From CG2-30-36-16 sp964372115 (lineage in GTDB: Bacteria; Bacteroidota; Ignavibacteria; Ignavibacteriales; Ignavibacteriaceae): 64,000 nt of DNA. Of this stretch, positions 44,044 to 52,509 are shown piece by piece. Position 1 is the stretch's first letter; every line of letters begins with the position of its first letter. Made by a program: the position numbers and the translations under genes. Below the pieces are notes generated by a model that was not told where the DNA came from, ran no database searches, and was given only the letters and a program-made list of their open reading frames with translations. The stretch lies in contig CAYJPN010000011.1 in NCBI GenBank assembly GCA_964372115.1, positions 62,001 to 126,000 of the forward strand, in the 5' to 3' direction.

Positions 44044-45061
44044 ATATTTAATCTTCTTATTAATATTATTGTGCACAGTCGGGTGTAATAATAAAGATGA
44101 GAAACTGCCACCTATAGTTGCGGATAGCGTGCAAAATAAAAAAACATCACCCGATGAATTTTATTTTGTTGCAAGAGCATTATATACTCCGGGTATATTC
44201 AAATACACTTTCAAAACAAAAAAAAGCAAAATTGTCTGGTCATCAAAAAATGAACGCGTTATAGAACTTTCCTACTCGGAAGAGTTAAAGAATGCTTTTT
44301 TTATAACAGTAAAACATTATGGTAGGGATGGTGTTTTTCCGTTTGTTAAAAAAGTTAGACTCTATATTTTAAATACAAAAACGGGCAATGTTAGTTTTGT
44401 AAAATTAATCGGTTCCGGTATGGAAGTGTATACGCGGTGGGAAAACGAGGATACCTTTTCAATATTCCTAAATTCTCTCGATGAAAAAATTGCGACATAT
44501 ATAAATCAGCAAAAACAAATATTTAATGTGTTCGGCAAGTTATTAAGCGATGAAACAAAAATTTATGATTTAACCTCGGATGGATACCCTGTACCATCGA
44601 GAGTAGAAAAAAGTAATTCGTCGCCGGATGGATCGGCTAAATTTATAGTGGAAATTGATACAGTAACCCGGTATAAGGTTATAACCGGGAAACATAAAAG
44701 TGAAGAATTAATTTCTACCGTGCAAAAACTCAGACAGTTTGAGTGGACGGCTGCAGGAGATTTGGTTTTTACAACCGCCGATGTTTCGCCCGCTAACAAA
44801 ACACTATACACAAACAAACCGGAATCGTCAAAACTTTTAATTTATTCACCGGTGAAAAAAGAAATTCTTAAATACTGGGAAGGCGGGGGCGTAAAGAATT
44901 TTTTAATCATCAATAATATTTTAATTTTCGATACGGGTTTTGAAACACAATCGAAAATAAATATGATAAACCTTGAAACTTTAAAACAATTTGATGTCGT
45001 AAAAAGAAATGGCGGGTGCGGCATTAAATATATTCCCGAGATACCGGATTACGGCAAATAA
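44030..45061 (+). CDS. Lipoprotein of unknown function
   Basis: 343 residues. A lipobox (LILLCTVGC, Cys19) follows a short hydrophobic signal, so the mature protein is lipid-anchored, probably at the periplasmic face. The rest is beta-rich with repeated strand pairs (KSKIVWSSKNERVIELSYSEE, GDLVFTTADVSPANK), looking like an incomplete propeller, but I do not recognise the family. The start ATG (44030) overlaps the protease gene by 14 nt; an ATG two codons later is an alternative. The stop (TAA) directly abuts the TTG start of the ABC transporter gene, so a linked role, for example in envelope lipid handling, is possible but unproven. Confidence 0.8.
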   Translation: MVMYKYLIFLLILLCTVGCNNKDEKLPPIVADSVQNKKTSPDEFYFVARALYTPGIFKYTFKTKKSKIVWSSKNERVIELSYSEELKNAFFITVKHYGRDGVFPFVKKVRLYILNTKTGNVSFVKLIGSGMEVYTRWENEDTFSIFLNSLDEKIATYINQQKQIFNVFGKLLSDETKIYDLTSDGYPVPSRVEKSNSSPDGSAKFIVEIDTVTRYKVITGKHKSEELISTVQKLRQFEWTAAGDLVFTTADVSPANKTLYTNKPESSKLLIYSPVKKEILKYWEGGGVKNFLIINNILIFDTGFETQSKINMINLETLKQFDVVKRNGGCGIKYIPEIPDYGK

Positions 45062-46924
45062 TTGAAAACATATTTTAGAATATTACATTACGTTCGTCCA
45101 TACTGGAAGCATCTTGCTTTATCTGTGGTTTGTACAATTTTGTTCGCGGTGCTTAACGGCGCTTCGGTATATTTAACAATACCGCTTCTTGATACACTTT
45201 TCCAGGAATCGCCCAATACCGAGCAGGTAAAGCAGCCCGCCACTGCTTCGGTTGATGCCGCAAAAGGAATAATGCCCGAATGGATAAAAGACTTTGAGCA
45301 CAGCATCAGTCAAACTTTTAACGATTATGTTTTTAGCGGAAACAAATTAGAAGCGCTGATGAAAATTTGCGTAATGGTTTTGTTTGCTTTTTTTGCAAAA
45401 AATATTTTCGGCTATATGCAGGCTTATTTTCTTGCCTATGTAGAGCAGGGAACCATGAAGGATTTGCGCGATGCTGCATACCGCCATCTTCACCAGCTTC
45501 CGATGAGTTATTTTAAAAAAGAAAGAGTCGGCAATTTAATATCGCGTATAACAAACGATGTAAATATTGTTCAGTCAAGCATATCCGCTACATTTTTAAA
45601 TTTAATTCGCGAACCCCTTTCTATTCTGGTTTTTTTCGGCATTGCCGTCGGTATAAGCTGGAAACTTACCCTGCTTGCTTTTGTTATTCTCCCCTTTTCA
45701 ATGCTAATCATTACGTGGATCGGATTGAAGCTCCGGAAGTACAGCGCAATTATACAGGCAAAGATGGCAGATATTACAAGTATACTTCAGGAAACTATAT
45801 CAGGGGTTAAGATTGTAAAAGCATTCGGAATGGAAAATTATGAGAATAAAAAATTCTCAGACGAGACACACAATTTCTTTAGGTTGATGCTTCGCATAGT
45901 GCGGATAAGAAATGCATCTTCGCCTATAACTGAGTTTTTAAGCGTAATAGTAGGAGTGGTTATTATTTACTATGGCGGCGTACTTGTACTTGAGCAGCAA
46001 ACAATAAAAGCAAGCGAGTTTCTCGGGTTTCTGTTTGCGATATTTCAGATGATGCCCCCAATAAAAGAATTAAGCGGTGTGAACAACCGCATCCAGGAAT
46101 CAAGCGCTGCCGGCGATAGAATATTTGAAATACTCGATACAAAACCTGCGATAATGAACATTGCTGATGCAAAACCGCTATCGCAATTTAAAAATGAAAT
46201 TGTATTTGATAATGTTTCGTTCCATTACGATGATGCGGAAGAATTAGTATTAAACAAATTAAACTTCACGGTAAAACATGGCGAAATAATCGCCCTCGTC
46301 GGCCCAAGCGGCGGCGGCAAATCAACTTTGGTTGATTTAATCCCCCGGTTTTTCGACCCTACCGGCGGCAGAATTTTAATAGATGGAATGGACACAAAGG
46401 TTATAAAAATTGAAGACCTCCGCGCATTGATGGGAATTGTAACACAGGAAACAATTCTATTCAACGAAACCATTACCAATAATATAGCTTACGGTTTGAG
46501 TAATTATTCATTCGAAAAAGTTGTTGATGCCGCCAGAGCTGCAAATGCCCACAACTTTATTATGGAGCTTCCAAAAGGTTATGATACAATCATCGGCGAA
46601 AGAGGATTAAAAGTTTCCGGCGGACAGCGGCAGCGTCTTTCAATTGCAAGAGCAATATTGAAAAATCCTCAAATAATGATTTTCGATGAAGCAACCTCGG
46701 CGCTCGATAACGAGAGCGAACTTCTTGTTCAGGAAGCAATAGAGCGAATGATGGTAAACCGCACTACAATTGTCATTGCGCACCGGTTAAGCACAATAAG
46801 AAACGCCACTCGTATTCTTGTCCTTGAAAAAGGTACCATTATTCAAGAAGGAAAACACGAACAGTTAATTGAGGATGAAAAAGGATTATACCGCAAATTT
46901 TACGAGATGCAATTTCGCGATTAA
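45062..46924 (+). CDS. Lipid-exporter-type ABC transporter (MsbA-like), fused TMD-NBD
   Basis: 620 residues: six membrane helices (~15-345), then the ATPase domain (~370-620) with Walker A GPSGGGKST (414-422), Q-loop TQETILFN, signature VSGGQ (518-522), Walker B IMIFDEATSALD (D542, E543) and H-switch IAHRLST. Works as a homodimer. Sequence and length match MsbA/LmrA-type half-transporters that flip lipid A-core or other lipids. An insert with an amphipathic stretch lies between helices 1 and 2 (QESPNTEQVKQPATASVDAA). The start is a TTG immediately after the lipoprotein stop (TAATTG); no earlier in-frame start exists and the next ATG is far inside. It closes the seven-gene run. Confidence 0.92.
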   Translation: MKTYFRILHYVRPYWKHLALSVVCTILFAVLNGASVYLTIPLLDTLFQESPNTEQVKQPATASVDAAKGIMPEWIKDFEHSISQTFNDYVFSGNKLEALMKICVMVLFAFFAKNIFGYMQAYFLAYVEQGTMKDLRDAAYRHLHQLPMSYFKKERVGNLISRITNDVNIVQSSISATFLNLIREPLSILVFFGIAVGISWKLTLLAFVILPFSMLIITWIGLKLRKYSAIIQAKMADITSILQETISGVKIVKAFGMENYENKKFSDETHNFFRLMLRIVRIRNASSPITEFLSVIVGVVIIYYGGVLVLEQQTIKASEFLGFLFAIFQMMPPIKELSGVNNRIQESSAAGDRIFEILDTKPAIMNIADAKPLSQFKNEIVFDNVSFHYDDAEELVLNKLNFTVKHGEIIALVGPSGGGKSTLVDLIPRFFDPTGGRILIDGMDTKVIKIEDLRALMGIVTQETILFNETITNNIAYGLSNYSFEKVVDAARAANAHNFIMELPKGYDTIIGERGLKVSGGQRQRLSIARAILKNPQIMIFDEATSALDNESELLVQEAIERMMVNRTTIVIAHRLSTIRNATRILVLEKGTIIQEGKHEQLIEDEKGLYRKFYEMQFRD

Positions 46925-47090
46925 TTCACTTAATAAAGCGAGGTAGTGGAAATCCATTTTGCAATGTTCGGAAGAAAAATACCTCGGGTCAGATATAATT
47001 ATTCCAACCGCTTGCTGCTTTTCGTGTCTATTATCTATGTTTGCAAAAACATAACCCATTATTTAATTTGTAACACTTAATTTACCTTTT

Positions 47091-48614
47091 ATGAAAACGG
47101 AGACTTTGATGGAAGTGAAAGAACAAATTCCAGTTGTTGATTATTTAAATAAACTGTCCTCTAATTTTAACTATGATAACCACGAAGTAGCAATAATACT
47201 TGCTGCGGGGCATGGCAAAAGAATAAAATCCCACCGCTCAAAAATGCTTCATAAAATATGGGAAGTTTCCACTGTAGAGCGTGTTTATAACGCAAGCAGG
47301 AGCGGTATAAAAGACATCAATACTATTATGGTTGTTGGTATTAAAGCCCCTGATGTTGCAGAAGTAATTGGAAAAAGAGAAGCCAATCTTTTCGCTTACC
47401 AGGAGACACAAAATGGAACCGGGCACGCTGTACAGGTAGCTCTTAAGAAAATTGATGATAAACTATTTGATGGAATTGTATATGTGCTCCCCGGCGACAT
47501 GGGCTTAATAAACAAAGAAACGATGATAAAATTTCGCGAGGATTTTATTTCATCAAATGCCGATATGATGGTTTTAACCGGGTTGTTTGAAGGTGACCCG
47601 AAGGGAAATAGTTACGGTAGAATTGTGCGCGTAAAGGCTCTCGATGAAAACGGAATGCCGTCCGGCGGGGATGAAGGAAAAGTTATAGAAATTATAGAAC
47701 ATAAAGACATCTTGTCTATTTCAGAAGACAAACCTTACCGGGTCAAGTTCGGCAACAAATTTTATTCATTTACACAACAGGAGTTAATTGAAAACCCCGA
47801 GTTTAACTCAGGTGTTTACGCATTCAAATATAAACATCTTGTTGAGCTGATTGATAAAATATCGAGTAATAATGCGCAAAATGAAATTTATATTACAGAT
47901 TTAATTTCGTTGTTTAATCAGCATAATTATATAGTGCAGGCAGTTAGCCCGGCAGAACAATATGTTGTTATGGGTTTCAACAATAAATCGGTACTTAAGG
48001 AGATGGAGGCTGTTGCCCGGCACAGAGTTTATTCGGAACTAAAAGACATTATCGAAATTGATGATCCCGATGATTTTTTTATACATGAATCGGTTATAGA
48101 AAACATACTGGAAATGGATAAAAAAAATGTGCCGCTCGATATCAAAATAGGGCGCGGCGTTTACATCGGTAAAGGGGTAAAACTAAATTATAATATTGAG
48201 TTGAAAAAAAATGTATTTGTAGACGGCAATGTTCATTTCGGCAAAAACATTGTTATATGGCAGAATGTTCACTTATCAACTTTCCCGCATCAAACTTTTA
48301 CAATTGGAGATAATGTTGAAGTTCTTTGGGGGGATATAATAAAAGGAAATATTGTCATCGGTGAAAATTCTAAAATCGAATCAAGCGTAAATATGACCGG
48401 AAGTGACGAATACCCGCTGCGTATCGGTAAAAACGTTTTAGTAAAAGGGACAAGTTACATTTTCGGCTCCATTATTGAAGACGGGATACAGATTGAGCAT
48501 AGCGTTATAATAAATAAGAGAGTGGACAAGATTGTAAAACGGGATGGCTCCACACAGCCGATTAAATTTTATCTTCCGATGCCGGAAGGAATTGACGCAA
48601 TAGAAGATTTATAA
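47091..48614 (+). CDS. GlmU-like nucleotidyltransferase with left-handed beta-helix
   Basis: 507 residues, longer than typical GlmU (~455). After a ~30-residue extension comes a uridylyltransferase-like domain with IILAAGHGKRIKSHRSKMLH (the GlmU fingerprint, but with the usual L-P before K replaced), ETQNGTGHAVQ, VLPGDMGLI, NSGVYAFK and EIYITDLI. The C-terminal part (~350-470) is a hexapeptide beta-helix (DIKIGRGVYIGKGVKLNYNI and following turns), but I do not see the His and the Arg/Lys set that GlmU uses for acetyl transfer. It may therefore be a uridylyltransferase or a related sugar nucleotidyltransferase rather than the bifunctional enzyme. Start ATG at 47091, or possibly 47109. Its only gene neighbour downstream is rpsT, convergent. 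Confidence 0.75.
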   Translation: MKTETLMEVKEQIPVVDYLNKLSSNFNYDNHEVAIILAAGHGKRIKSHRSKMLHKIWEVSTVERVYNASRSGIKDINTIMVVGIKAPDVAEVIGKREANLFAYQETQNGTGHAVQVALKKIDDKLFDGIVYVLPGDMGLINKETMIKFREDFISSNADMMVLTGLFEGDPKGNSYGRIVRVKALDENGMPSGGDEGKVIEIIEHKDILSISEDKPYRVKFGNKFYSFTQQELIENPEFNSGVYAFKYKHLVELIDKISSNNAQNEIYITDLISLFNQHNYIVQAVSPAEQYVVMGFNNKSVLKEMEAVARHRVYSELKDIIEIDDPDDFFIHESVIENILEMDKKNVPLDIKIGRGVYIGKGVKLNYNIELKKNVFVDGNVHFGKNIVIWQNVHLSTFPHQTFTIGDNVEVLWGDIIKGNIVIGENSKIESSVNMTGSDEYPLRIGKNVLVKGTSYIFGSIIEDGIQIEHSVIINKRVDKIVKRDGSTQPIKFYLPMPEGIDAIEDL

Positions 48615-48617
48615 AAT

Positions 48618-48652
48618 GTTATAAAAAAGGCTCTTCCGTAAAGAAGAGCCTC
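48618..48652 (-). terminator. Rho-independent terminator for rpsT
   Basis: Read on the minus strand: AGGCTCTT-8 nt loop-AAGAGCCT followed by TTTTTTAT. The T-run is on the minus side, so it ends rpsT; the stem could also stop the converging GlmU-like transcript. Confidence 0.8.
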
Positions 48653-48676
48653 TAAATAAAATTCAATATAAATTTC

Positions 48677-48949
48677 TTATTTGGCTGCGGCTTCCGCGGT
48701 AAAGTTGTTTATAAACCTTGTTAAAGCTGATTTTTTGCGGGAAGCAGTATTTTTATGCAAAATACCTTTGCCAACGCTTTTATCGAGAAGAGCAATTGCT
48801 TCTTTGTATGATTTTTCGGCGTCTGTTTTTTCTGTAGATGCCATAACTTTTTTTACAAGCGTTTTAAGTTTCGATTCGCCGCTTTTGTTAATTACGCGCT
48901 TCTTTTCCGATGTCTTAATTCTTTTCTTAGCCGATTTATGATTTGCCAT
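48677..48949 (-). CDS. rpsT: 30S ribosomal protein S20
   Basis: 90 residues, normal length for S20, which binds 16S rRNA early in small-subunit assembly. The Lys/Arg-rich N-terminus MANHKSAKKRIKTSEKKR and the ending SRKKSALTRFIN are characteristic. Monocistronic: it has its own promoter-like element upstream (48991-49022) and its own terminator downstream. It lies divergent from queE. Confidence 0.96.
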   Translation of the reverse strand: MANHKSAKKRIKTSEKKRVINKSGESKLKTLVKKVMASTEKTDAEKSYKEAIALLDKSVGKGILHKNTASRKKSALTRFINNFTAEAAAK

Positions 48950-48990
48950 AGTATTTATTGAACCTTATTTAACAATTAAAAAAGTGACCA

Positions 48991-49022
48991 CAAATATATA
49001 GAATCCGGTGTTTGATGTCAAA
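48991..49022 (-). promoter_or_regulatory. Bacteroidota-type promoter of rpsT
   Basis: On the minus strand: TTTG (49022-49019), exactly 20 nt, then TATATTTG (48998-48991), ending 42 nt before the start codon. This fits the TTTG / TAnnTTTG boxes known for the primary sigma factor of Bacteroidota; whether Ignavibacteria use the same boxes is an inference. Confidence 0.5.
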
Positions 49023-49086
49023 TATTACTTTAGTAATTTTGATTCCCCGATTTTATGCGAAAATGAATGATTTTTGGCTTTTTTTG

Positions 49087-49725
49087 ATGATTACAGTAAA
49101 TGAAATATATTTCTCTATTCAAGGCGAAAGCAGCAAAGCAGGACTGCCCTGCGTTTTTGTCCGGCTCACCTTCTGCAACCTCCGCTGCACATATTGCGAT
49201 ACCGAATATGCGTTTTATGATGGGAATCTGCTTTCTCTTGATGAAATAGTTACACGAGTAAGAAAATATAGCTGTAAGTTAGTCGAAATTACCGGCGGTG
49301 AGCCTTTAGCCCAGACGGAATCTCTTTTACTGATGAAAACATTAGCAGATGAGGGATTTGAGGTAATGTTGGAAACCGGCGGAAGTCTGCCGATAAAAGA
49401 GATTGACCCCCGCGTGATGGTTATAATGGATTTAAAATGTCCTTCGAGCGGAATGCTTAAAAAAAACTTTTATGAAAACATTAATTACCTAAAACCAAAC
49501 GATGAAGTAAAATTTGTTCTCGGGTCGCGGGAAGATTACGATTGGTCAAAGCAGATTATTGAAGAACACAAACTTTTAGAAAAAGCGGGAGTTTTGTTTT
49601 CAGTTGTTTTCGGAACTCTTGAGCCGAAGGATGTTGTAAAGTGGATTCTTGAAGATAAATTAAATGTAAGGTTCCAACTGCAAATGCATAAGTTTATATG
49701 GGAACCTGAAAGTAAAGGTGTATGA
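49087..49725 (+). CDS. queE: 7-carboxy-7-deazaguanine synthase (radical SAM)
   Basis: 212 residues from the ATG at 49087, where the family's usual opening begins (ITVNEIYFSIQGESSKAGLPCVFVRL). The frame extends upstream to 49012 but that part has no family resemblance. Radical-SAM cluster motif CxxxCxxC: C30, C34, C37 (CNLRCTYCDTE). The SAM-binding GGE motif is in VEITGGEPLAQ. It makes 7-carboxy-7-deazaguanine from the QueD product in the queuosine (7-deazaguanine) pathway. Its stop overlaps the queD start region. queC and queF are not in the window. Confidence 0.93.
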   Translation: MITVNEIYFSIQGESSKAGLPCVFVRLTFCNLRCTYCDTEYAFYDGNLLSLDEIVTRVRKYSCKLVEITGGEPLAQTESLLLMKTLADEGFEVMLETGGSLPIKEIDPRVMVIMDLKCPSSGMLKKNFYENINYLKPNDEVKFVLGSREDYDWSKQIIEEHKLLEKAGVLFSVVFGTLEPKDVVKWILEDKLNVRFQLQMHKFIWEPESKGV

Positions 49726-50138
49726 TGAAAATTGCGAAAGAATTTAACTGGGATATGGGTCATCGCCTGCCGGAGCATTTCGGCAAATGTAAAAATATTC
49801 ACGGACACTCCTACCGGATGTTTGTTGAATTAGAAGGCGCGGTTCAGCAGACCGGCATGGTAATGGATTATTACGATCTTAAAAAAATAGTGCTGCCTAT
49901 TGTTGAAACACTCGACCATGCATTTATGGTGTACAACGGTGATACGGAGATTATTGAGTTTTTACAAAAGATGAAAAGCAAGCATTTGGTTGTCGATTTT
50001 CAATCGACCGTTGAAAATATTTGTCTCTATATTTTAAGTGAAATAAAAAAATCAATCCTGCCGCAAAATGTTAAATCCATCCGCGTACGAATATTTGAAA
50101 CCTACGATGATTACGCAGAGGAAACTCTTATTTTGTAA
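49725..50138 (+). CDS. queD: 6-carboxy-5,6,7,8-tetrahydropterin synthase
   Basis: 137 residues, normal for QueD/PTPS-I. Zinc ligands H13 (MGHRLPEH), H26 and H28 (IHGHSY); catalytic Cys22 just before. Also the family's DYYDLK and LDHAFM segments and a C-terminal Glu in IFETYDDYAEE. It turns dihydroneopterin triphosphate into carboxytetrahydropterin, the substrate of QueE, so the two adjacent genes perform consecutive steps. ATGATG at the junction: the second ATG (49725) has AAAGG at 6 nt and is preferred over 49722. Confidence 0.94.
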   Translation: MKIAKEFNWDMGHRLPEHFGKCKNIHGHSYRMFVELEGAVQQTGMVMDYYDLKKIVLPIVETLDHAFMVYNGDTEIIEFLQKMKSKHLVVDFQSTVENICLYILSEIKKSILPQNVKSIRVRIFETYDDYAEETLIL

Positions 50139-50182
50139 TAGAACTACTGTGCTCTTTTATGCCCGGGCTTAAAAGACACACC

Positions 50183-50199
50183 GAATTCTGACAGAATTC
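50183..50199. promoter_or_regulatory. Perfect 17-nt palindrome upstream of a receiver-kinase gene
   Basis: GAATTCTG-A-CAGAATTC, 8-bp arms around one base, 27 nt before the start of the receiver-kinase gene and 44 nt after queD. It could be a regulator binding site or a short hairpin; no T-run follows. Confidence 0.4.
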
Positions 50200-50226
50200 A
50201 TGTGTATATTAATTGAGAAGATTTAG

Positions 50227-51387
50227 TTGAAAAAGATAAAATTAGTGAACAATATAATTAAAATAGTTTTAGTTGAAGATGCCTCGGCAGATGCCGCACT
50301 GATTCTAAAAATGCTGACCACTATTGGCGAGGAAAATTTTGTTGTTAATCATGTTACAACGATTTCCGAAGCTAAAAATCTGCTGAGCGAACACTCATAC
50401 GATCTCGTACTTTTAGATCTTTCGTTACCTGACGGTAATGGATTAAATAATATTGTTGCTATAAAAAAAGTTAGACCCCGCATACCTATTATTGTTCTGA
50501 CTGCAAACAATGATTATCCTTTTTCAATACGCGCAATTAAACACGGCGCGCAGGATTATCTTGTAAAAGGTTCGTTTAATTCAATGCTGCTCGGGCGCTC
50601 CATCCGTTACGCGGTAGAAAGATCGAAACAACAGACAGAGGTTAATCGGTACTTAAAAAAAGTCGAGCATCTTAATGCCATGCTTCATAAACTTAATGAA
50701 GACAAAAGCGAGTTCATGATTATCGCTTCTCATGATATGAAGAACCCGCTCGGTGTAATTTACTCTTTATCCGAATCGATGTTGAGTGAGATAGAAACTA
50801 TCAGTAAAGAAGAGCTTCGGGAGTTATTAAGTATCATTAATCAGAGCAGCTACCAGTTAATCGATTTGATAAAAAATCTGCTCAATGTTCAGGCAATTGA
50901 ATCGGGTAAAGTTGAAACTAATAACGATAAATTTAATTTAGAAAAACTTGTTCGTTCTGTTCTAAACAATTACAAGCAAAAAATCCGGATAAAAAATTTA
51001 TCGGTTTTCTTTAGTCCGGATGCTCAGTGCCCGATAATATCCGACCAGGATTTAATGCGGCAGATTTTTGATAATCTAATCTCTAATGCTATTAAGTATT
51101 CAACCGACGGGAAAAATATTTTTATTGAATTAAAACCTTCCGGCAATAATGTGGTCTGCTCTATAAAAGACGAGGGTCCGGGGATAAAGATATCTGAAAA
51201 AGAAAAAGTATTCACAAAATTCGGCAAATTATCCAACCGTCCTTCTCAGGGCGAGTCATCAACAGGGATTGGTTTATTCAGCGCTAAAAAATTTGCCGAG
51301 TTATTAAATTGCAAAATCTGGTTTGAAAGCGTAGAACAAGACGGGACAACATTTTTTATTGAAATACCTTTTGGGAATGAAATTTAG
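50227..51387 (+). CDS. Receiver-histidine kinase fusion (cytoplasmic)
   Basis: 386 residues, no membrane segment. An N-terminal receiver (~12-130) has the acidic pair in LVEDASADAAL, phosphorylation site D64 (LVLLDLSLPDGNG) and K in YLVKGS. A short coiled linker (~135-160) leads to a HisKA domain with H169 (IIASHDMKNPL) and an HATPase domain (~270-386; DNLISNAIKYS, DEGPGIK, GIGLFSAKKF). The order receiver-then-kinase means it is probably switched by another kinase and passes the signal on, as in multi-step phosphorelays. The TTG start (50227) is needed because no in-frame ATG lies before the receiver. Followed 2 nt later by truA. Confidence 0.9.
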   Translation: MKKIKLVNNIIKIVLVEDASADAALILKMLTTIGEENFVVNHVTTISEAKNLLSEHSYDLVLLDLSLPDGNGLNNIVAIKKVRPRIPIIVLTANNDYPFSIRAIKHGAQDYLVKGSFNSMLLGRSIRYAVERSKQQTEVNRYLKKVEHLNAMLHKLNEDKSEFMIIASHDMKNPLGVIYSLSESMLSEIETISKEELRELLSIINQSSYQLIDLIKNLLNVQAIESGKVETNNDKFNLEKLVRSVLNNYKQKIRIKNLSVFFSPDAQCPIISDQDLMRQIFDNLISNAIKYSTDGKNIFIELKPSGNNVVCSIKDEGPGIKISEKEKVFTKFGKLSNRPSQGESSTGIGLFSAKKFAELLNCKIWFESVEQDGTTFFIEIPFGNEI

Positions 51388-51389
51388 CG

Positions 51390-52166
51390 ATGGCAAGATT
51401 TAAACTTAAAATTGAATACGATGGAACGCGCTACAGCGGCTGGCAAAAACAATATAACGCAAAAACTGTTCAGGGAGTTTTGCTGGAAGCGGCTGGGAAT
51501 ATTTTTAAAGGTGAAAGATTAGACATTCAGGGTTCGGGTAGAACCGACAGCGGAGTGCACGCACTTTGCCAGGTTGCTCATCTCGATGTTAGAACAGTGC
51601 TAGCGCCGCATATCATCCAGTTAAAATTTAACGATGCGATGCCAAAGGATATAAATATTTTAAATGTCGAAAAAACTAATCCGAATTTCCACGCGCGGCA
51701 CGATGCGGTTTCGCGTATGTATCTTTATCAAATTTCAAAACGCAGAACCTCTTTCGGTAAAAATTATGTCTGGTGGATAAAAGACAATCTAAATTTTAAT
51801 AAGATGGTTTTAACCGCAGAATATTTTAAAGGGATGAAAAACTTTGCTTCGTTTACCGATGATAACCCCGGCGAAAAATCAACAAAAGTGTTAATTGAAG
51901 ATATACAACTTGCTGAAACAGAGGCGCTGATTTTAATAAGAATAACCGGCTCTCATTTTTTGTGGAAAATGGTTAGAAGAATGATTGGGGTTATCGCCGA
52001 AGTCGGGCGGGGTAAACTCGATATTAACCGCGTACCGGCAATGCTGAATTCCGATTCTGATATTCCCGCAAAATTAACAGCGCCGCCTTCCGGACTCTTT
52101 TTGGAACAGGTGCTCTACAAAGGTGATAAACCAAAACAAACTCTCGAACCGACGATAAACTTTTAA
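51390..52166 (+). CDS. truA: tRNA pseudouridine synthase A
   Basis: 258 residues, normal TruA length. Catalytic D53 lies in QGSGRTDSGVHAL; other family segments are FKLKIEYDGTRYSGWQ, FHARHDAVSRMYLYQI and ITGSHFLWKMVRRMIGV. It isomerises U38-40 in the tRNA anticodon stem-loop. Starts 2 nt after the receiver-kinase stop, so they share a transcript although their functions are unrelated. Confidence 0.95.
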   Translation: MARFKLKIEYDGTRYSGWQKQYNAKTVQGVLLEAAGNIFKGERLDIQGSGRTDSGVHALCQVAHLDVRTVLAPHIIQLKFNDAMPKDINILNVEKTNPNFHARHDAVSRMYLYQISKRRTSFGKNYVWWIKDNLNFNKMVLTAEYFKGMKNFASFTDDNPGEKSTKVLIEDIQLAETEALILIRITGSHFLWKMVRRMIGVIAEVGRGKLDINRVPAMLNSDSDIPAKLTAPPSGLFLEQVLYKGDKPKQTLEPTINF

Positions 52167-52509
52167 AGCATTGTACAAGAAGTGCGATAATAATTTTTCC
52201 GGATTGTTTTGCTGTGTATATTTCGCTGTATCAATAAGCATGATGAATGAATACTGCATGATTGTATGTTTGTAATGTTCGCCAAATTAAAATCGTGCAT
52301 CCATTCAACCATTCATTTTCATTCTGAATTACATTTTATTTTAACCTCGTAACTATTTGAGTCCTTGACAAATAGGTTATTAATTCTTAAATAACAGATG
52401 AGGATAATAACCAATGGAGGATTCGGTCGGTTTTTATGTATTCATCTAAAAATCCTTCCGGCGGTTGATAACCATAGCGAGAATTAATAATATTTTTGAA
52501 GGGTTCGTG
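52167..52509. other. Gene-free region before a T9SS paralogue pair
   Basis: About 340 nt with no RNA gene or believable coding frame. It presumably holds the promoter of the next gene. The last ten bases include the GAAGGG ribosome site that fixes its start at 52510. Confidence 0.5.

Noticed and set aside
48681..48941. 86-codon plus-strand frame opposite rpsT
   Set aside because: Exact antisense of ribosomal protein S20, which has its own promoter-like boxes and terminator.
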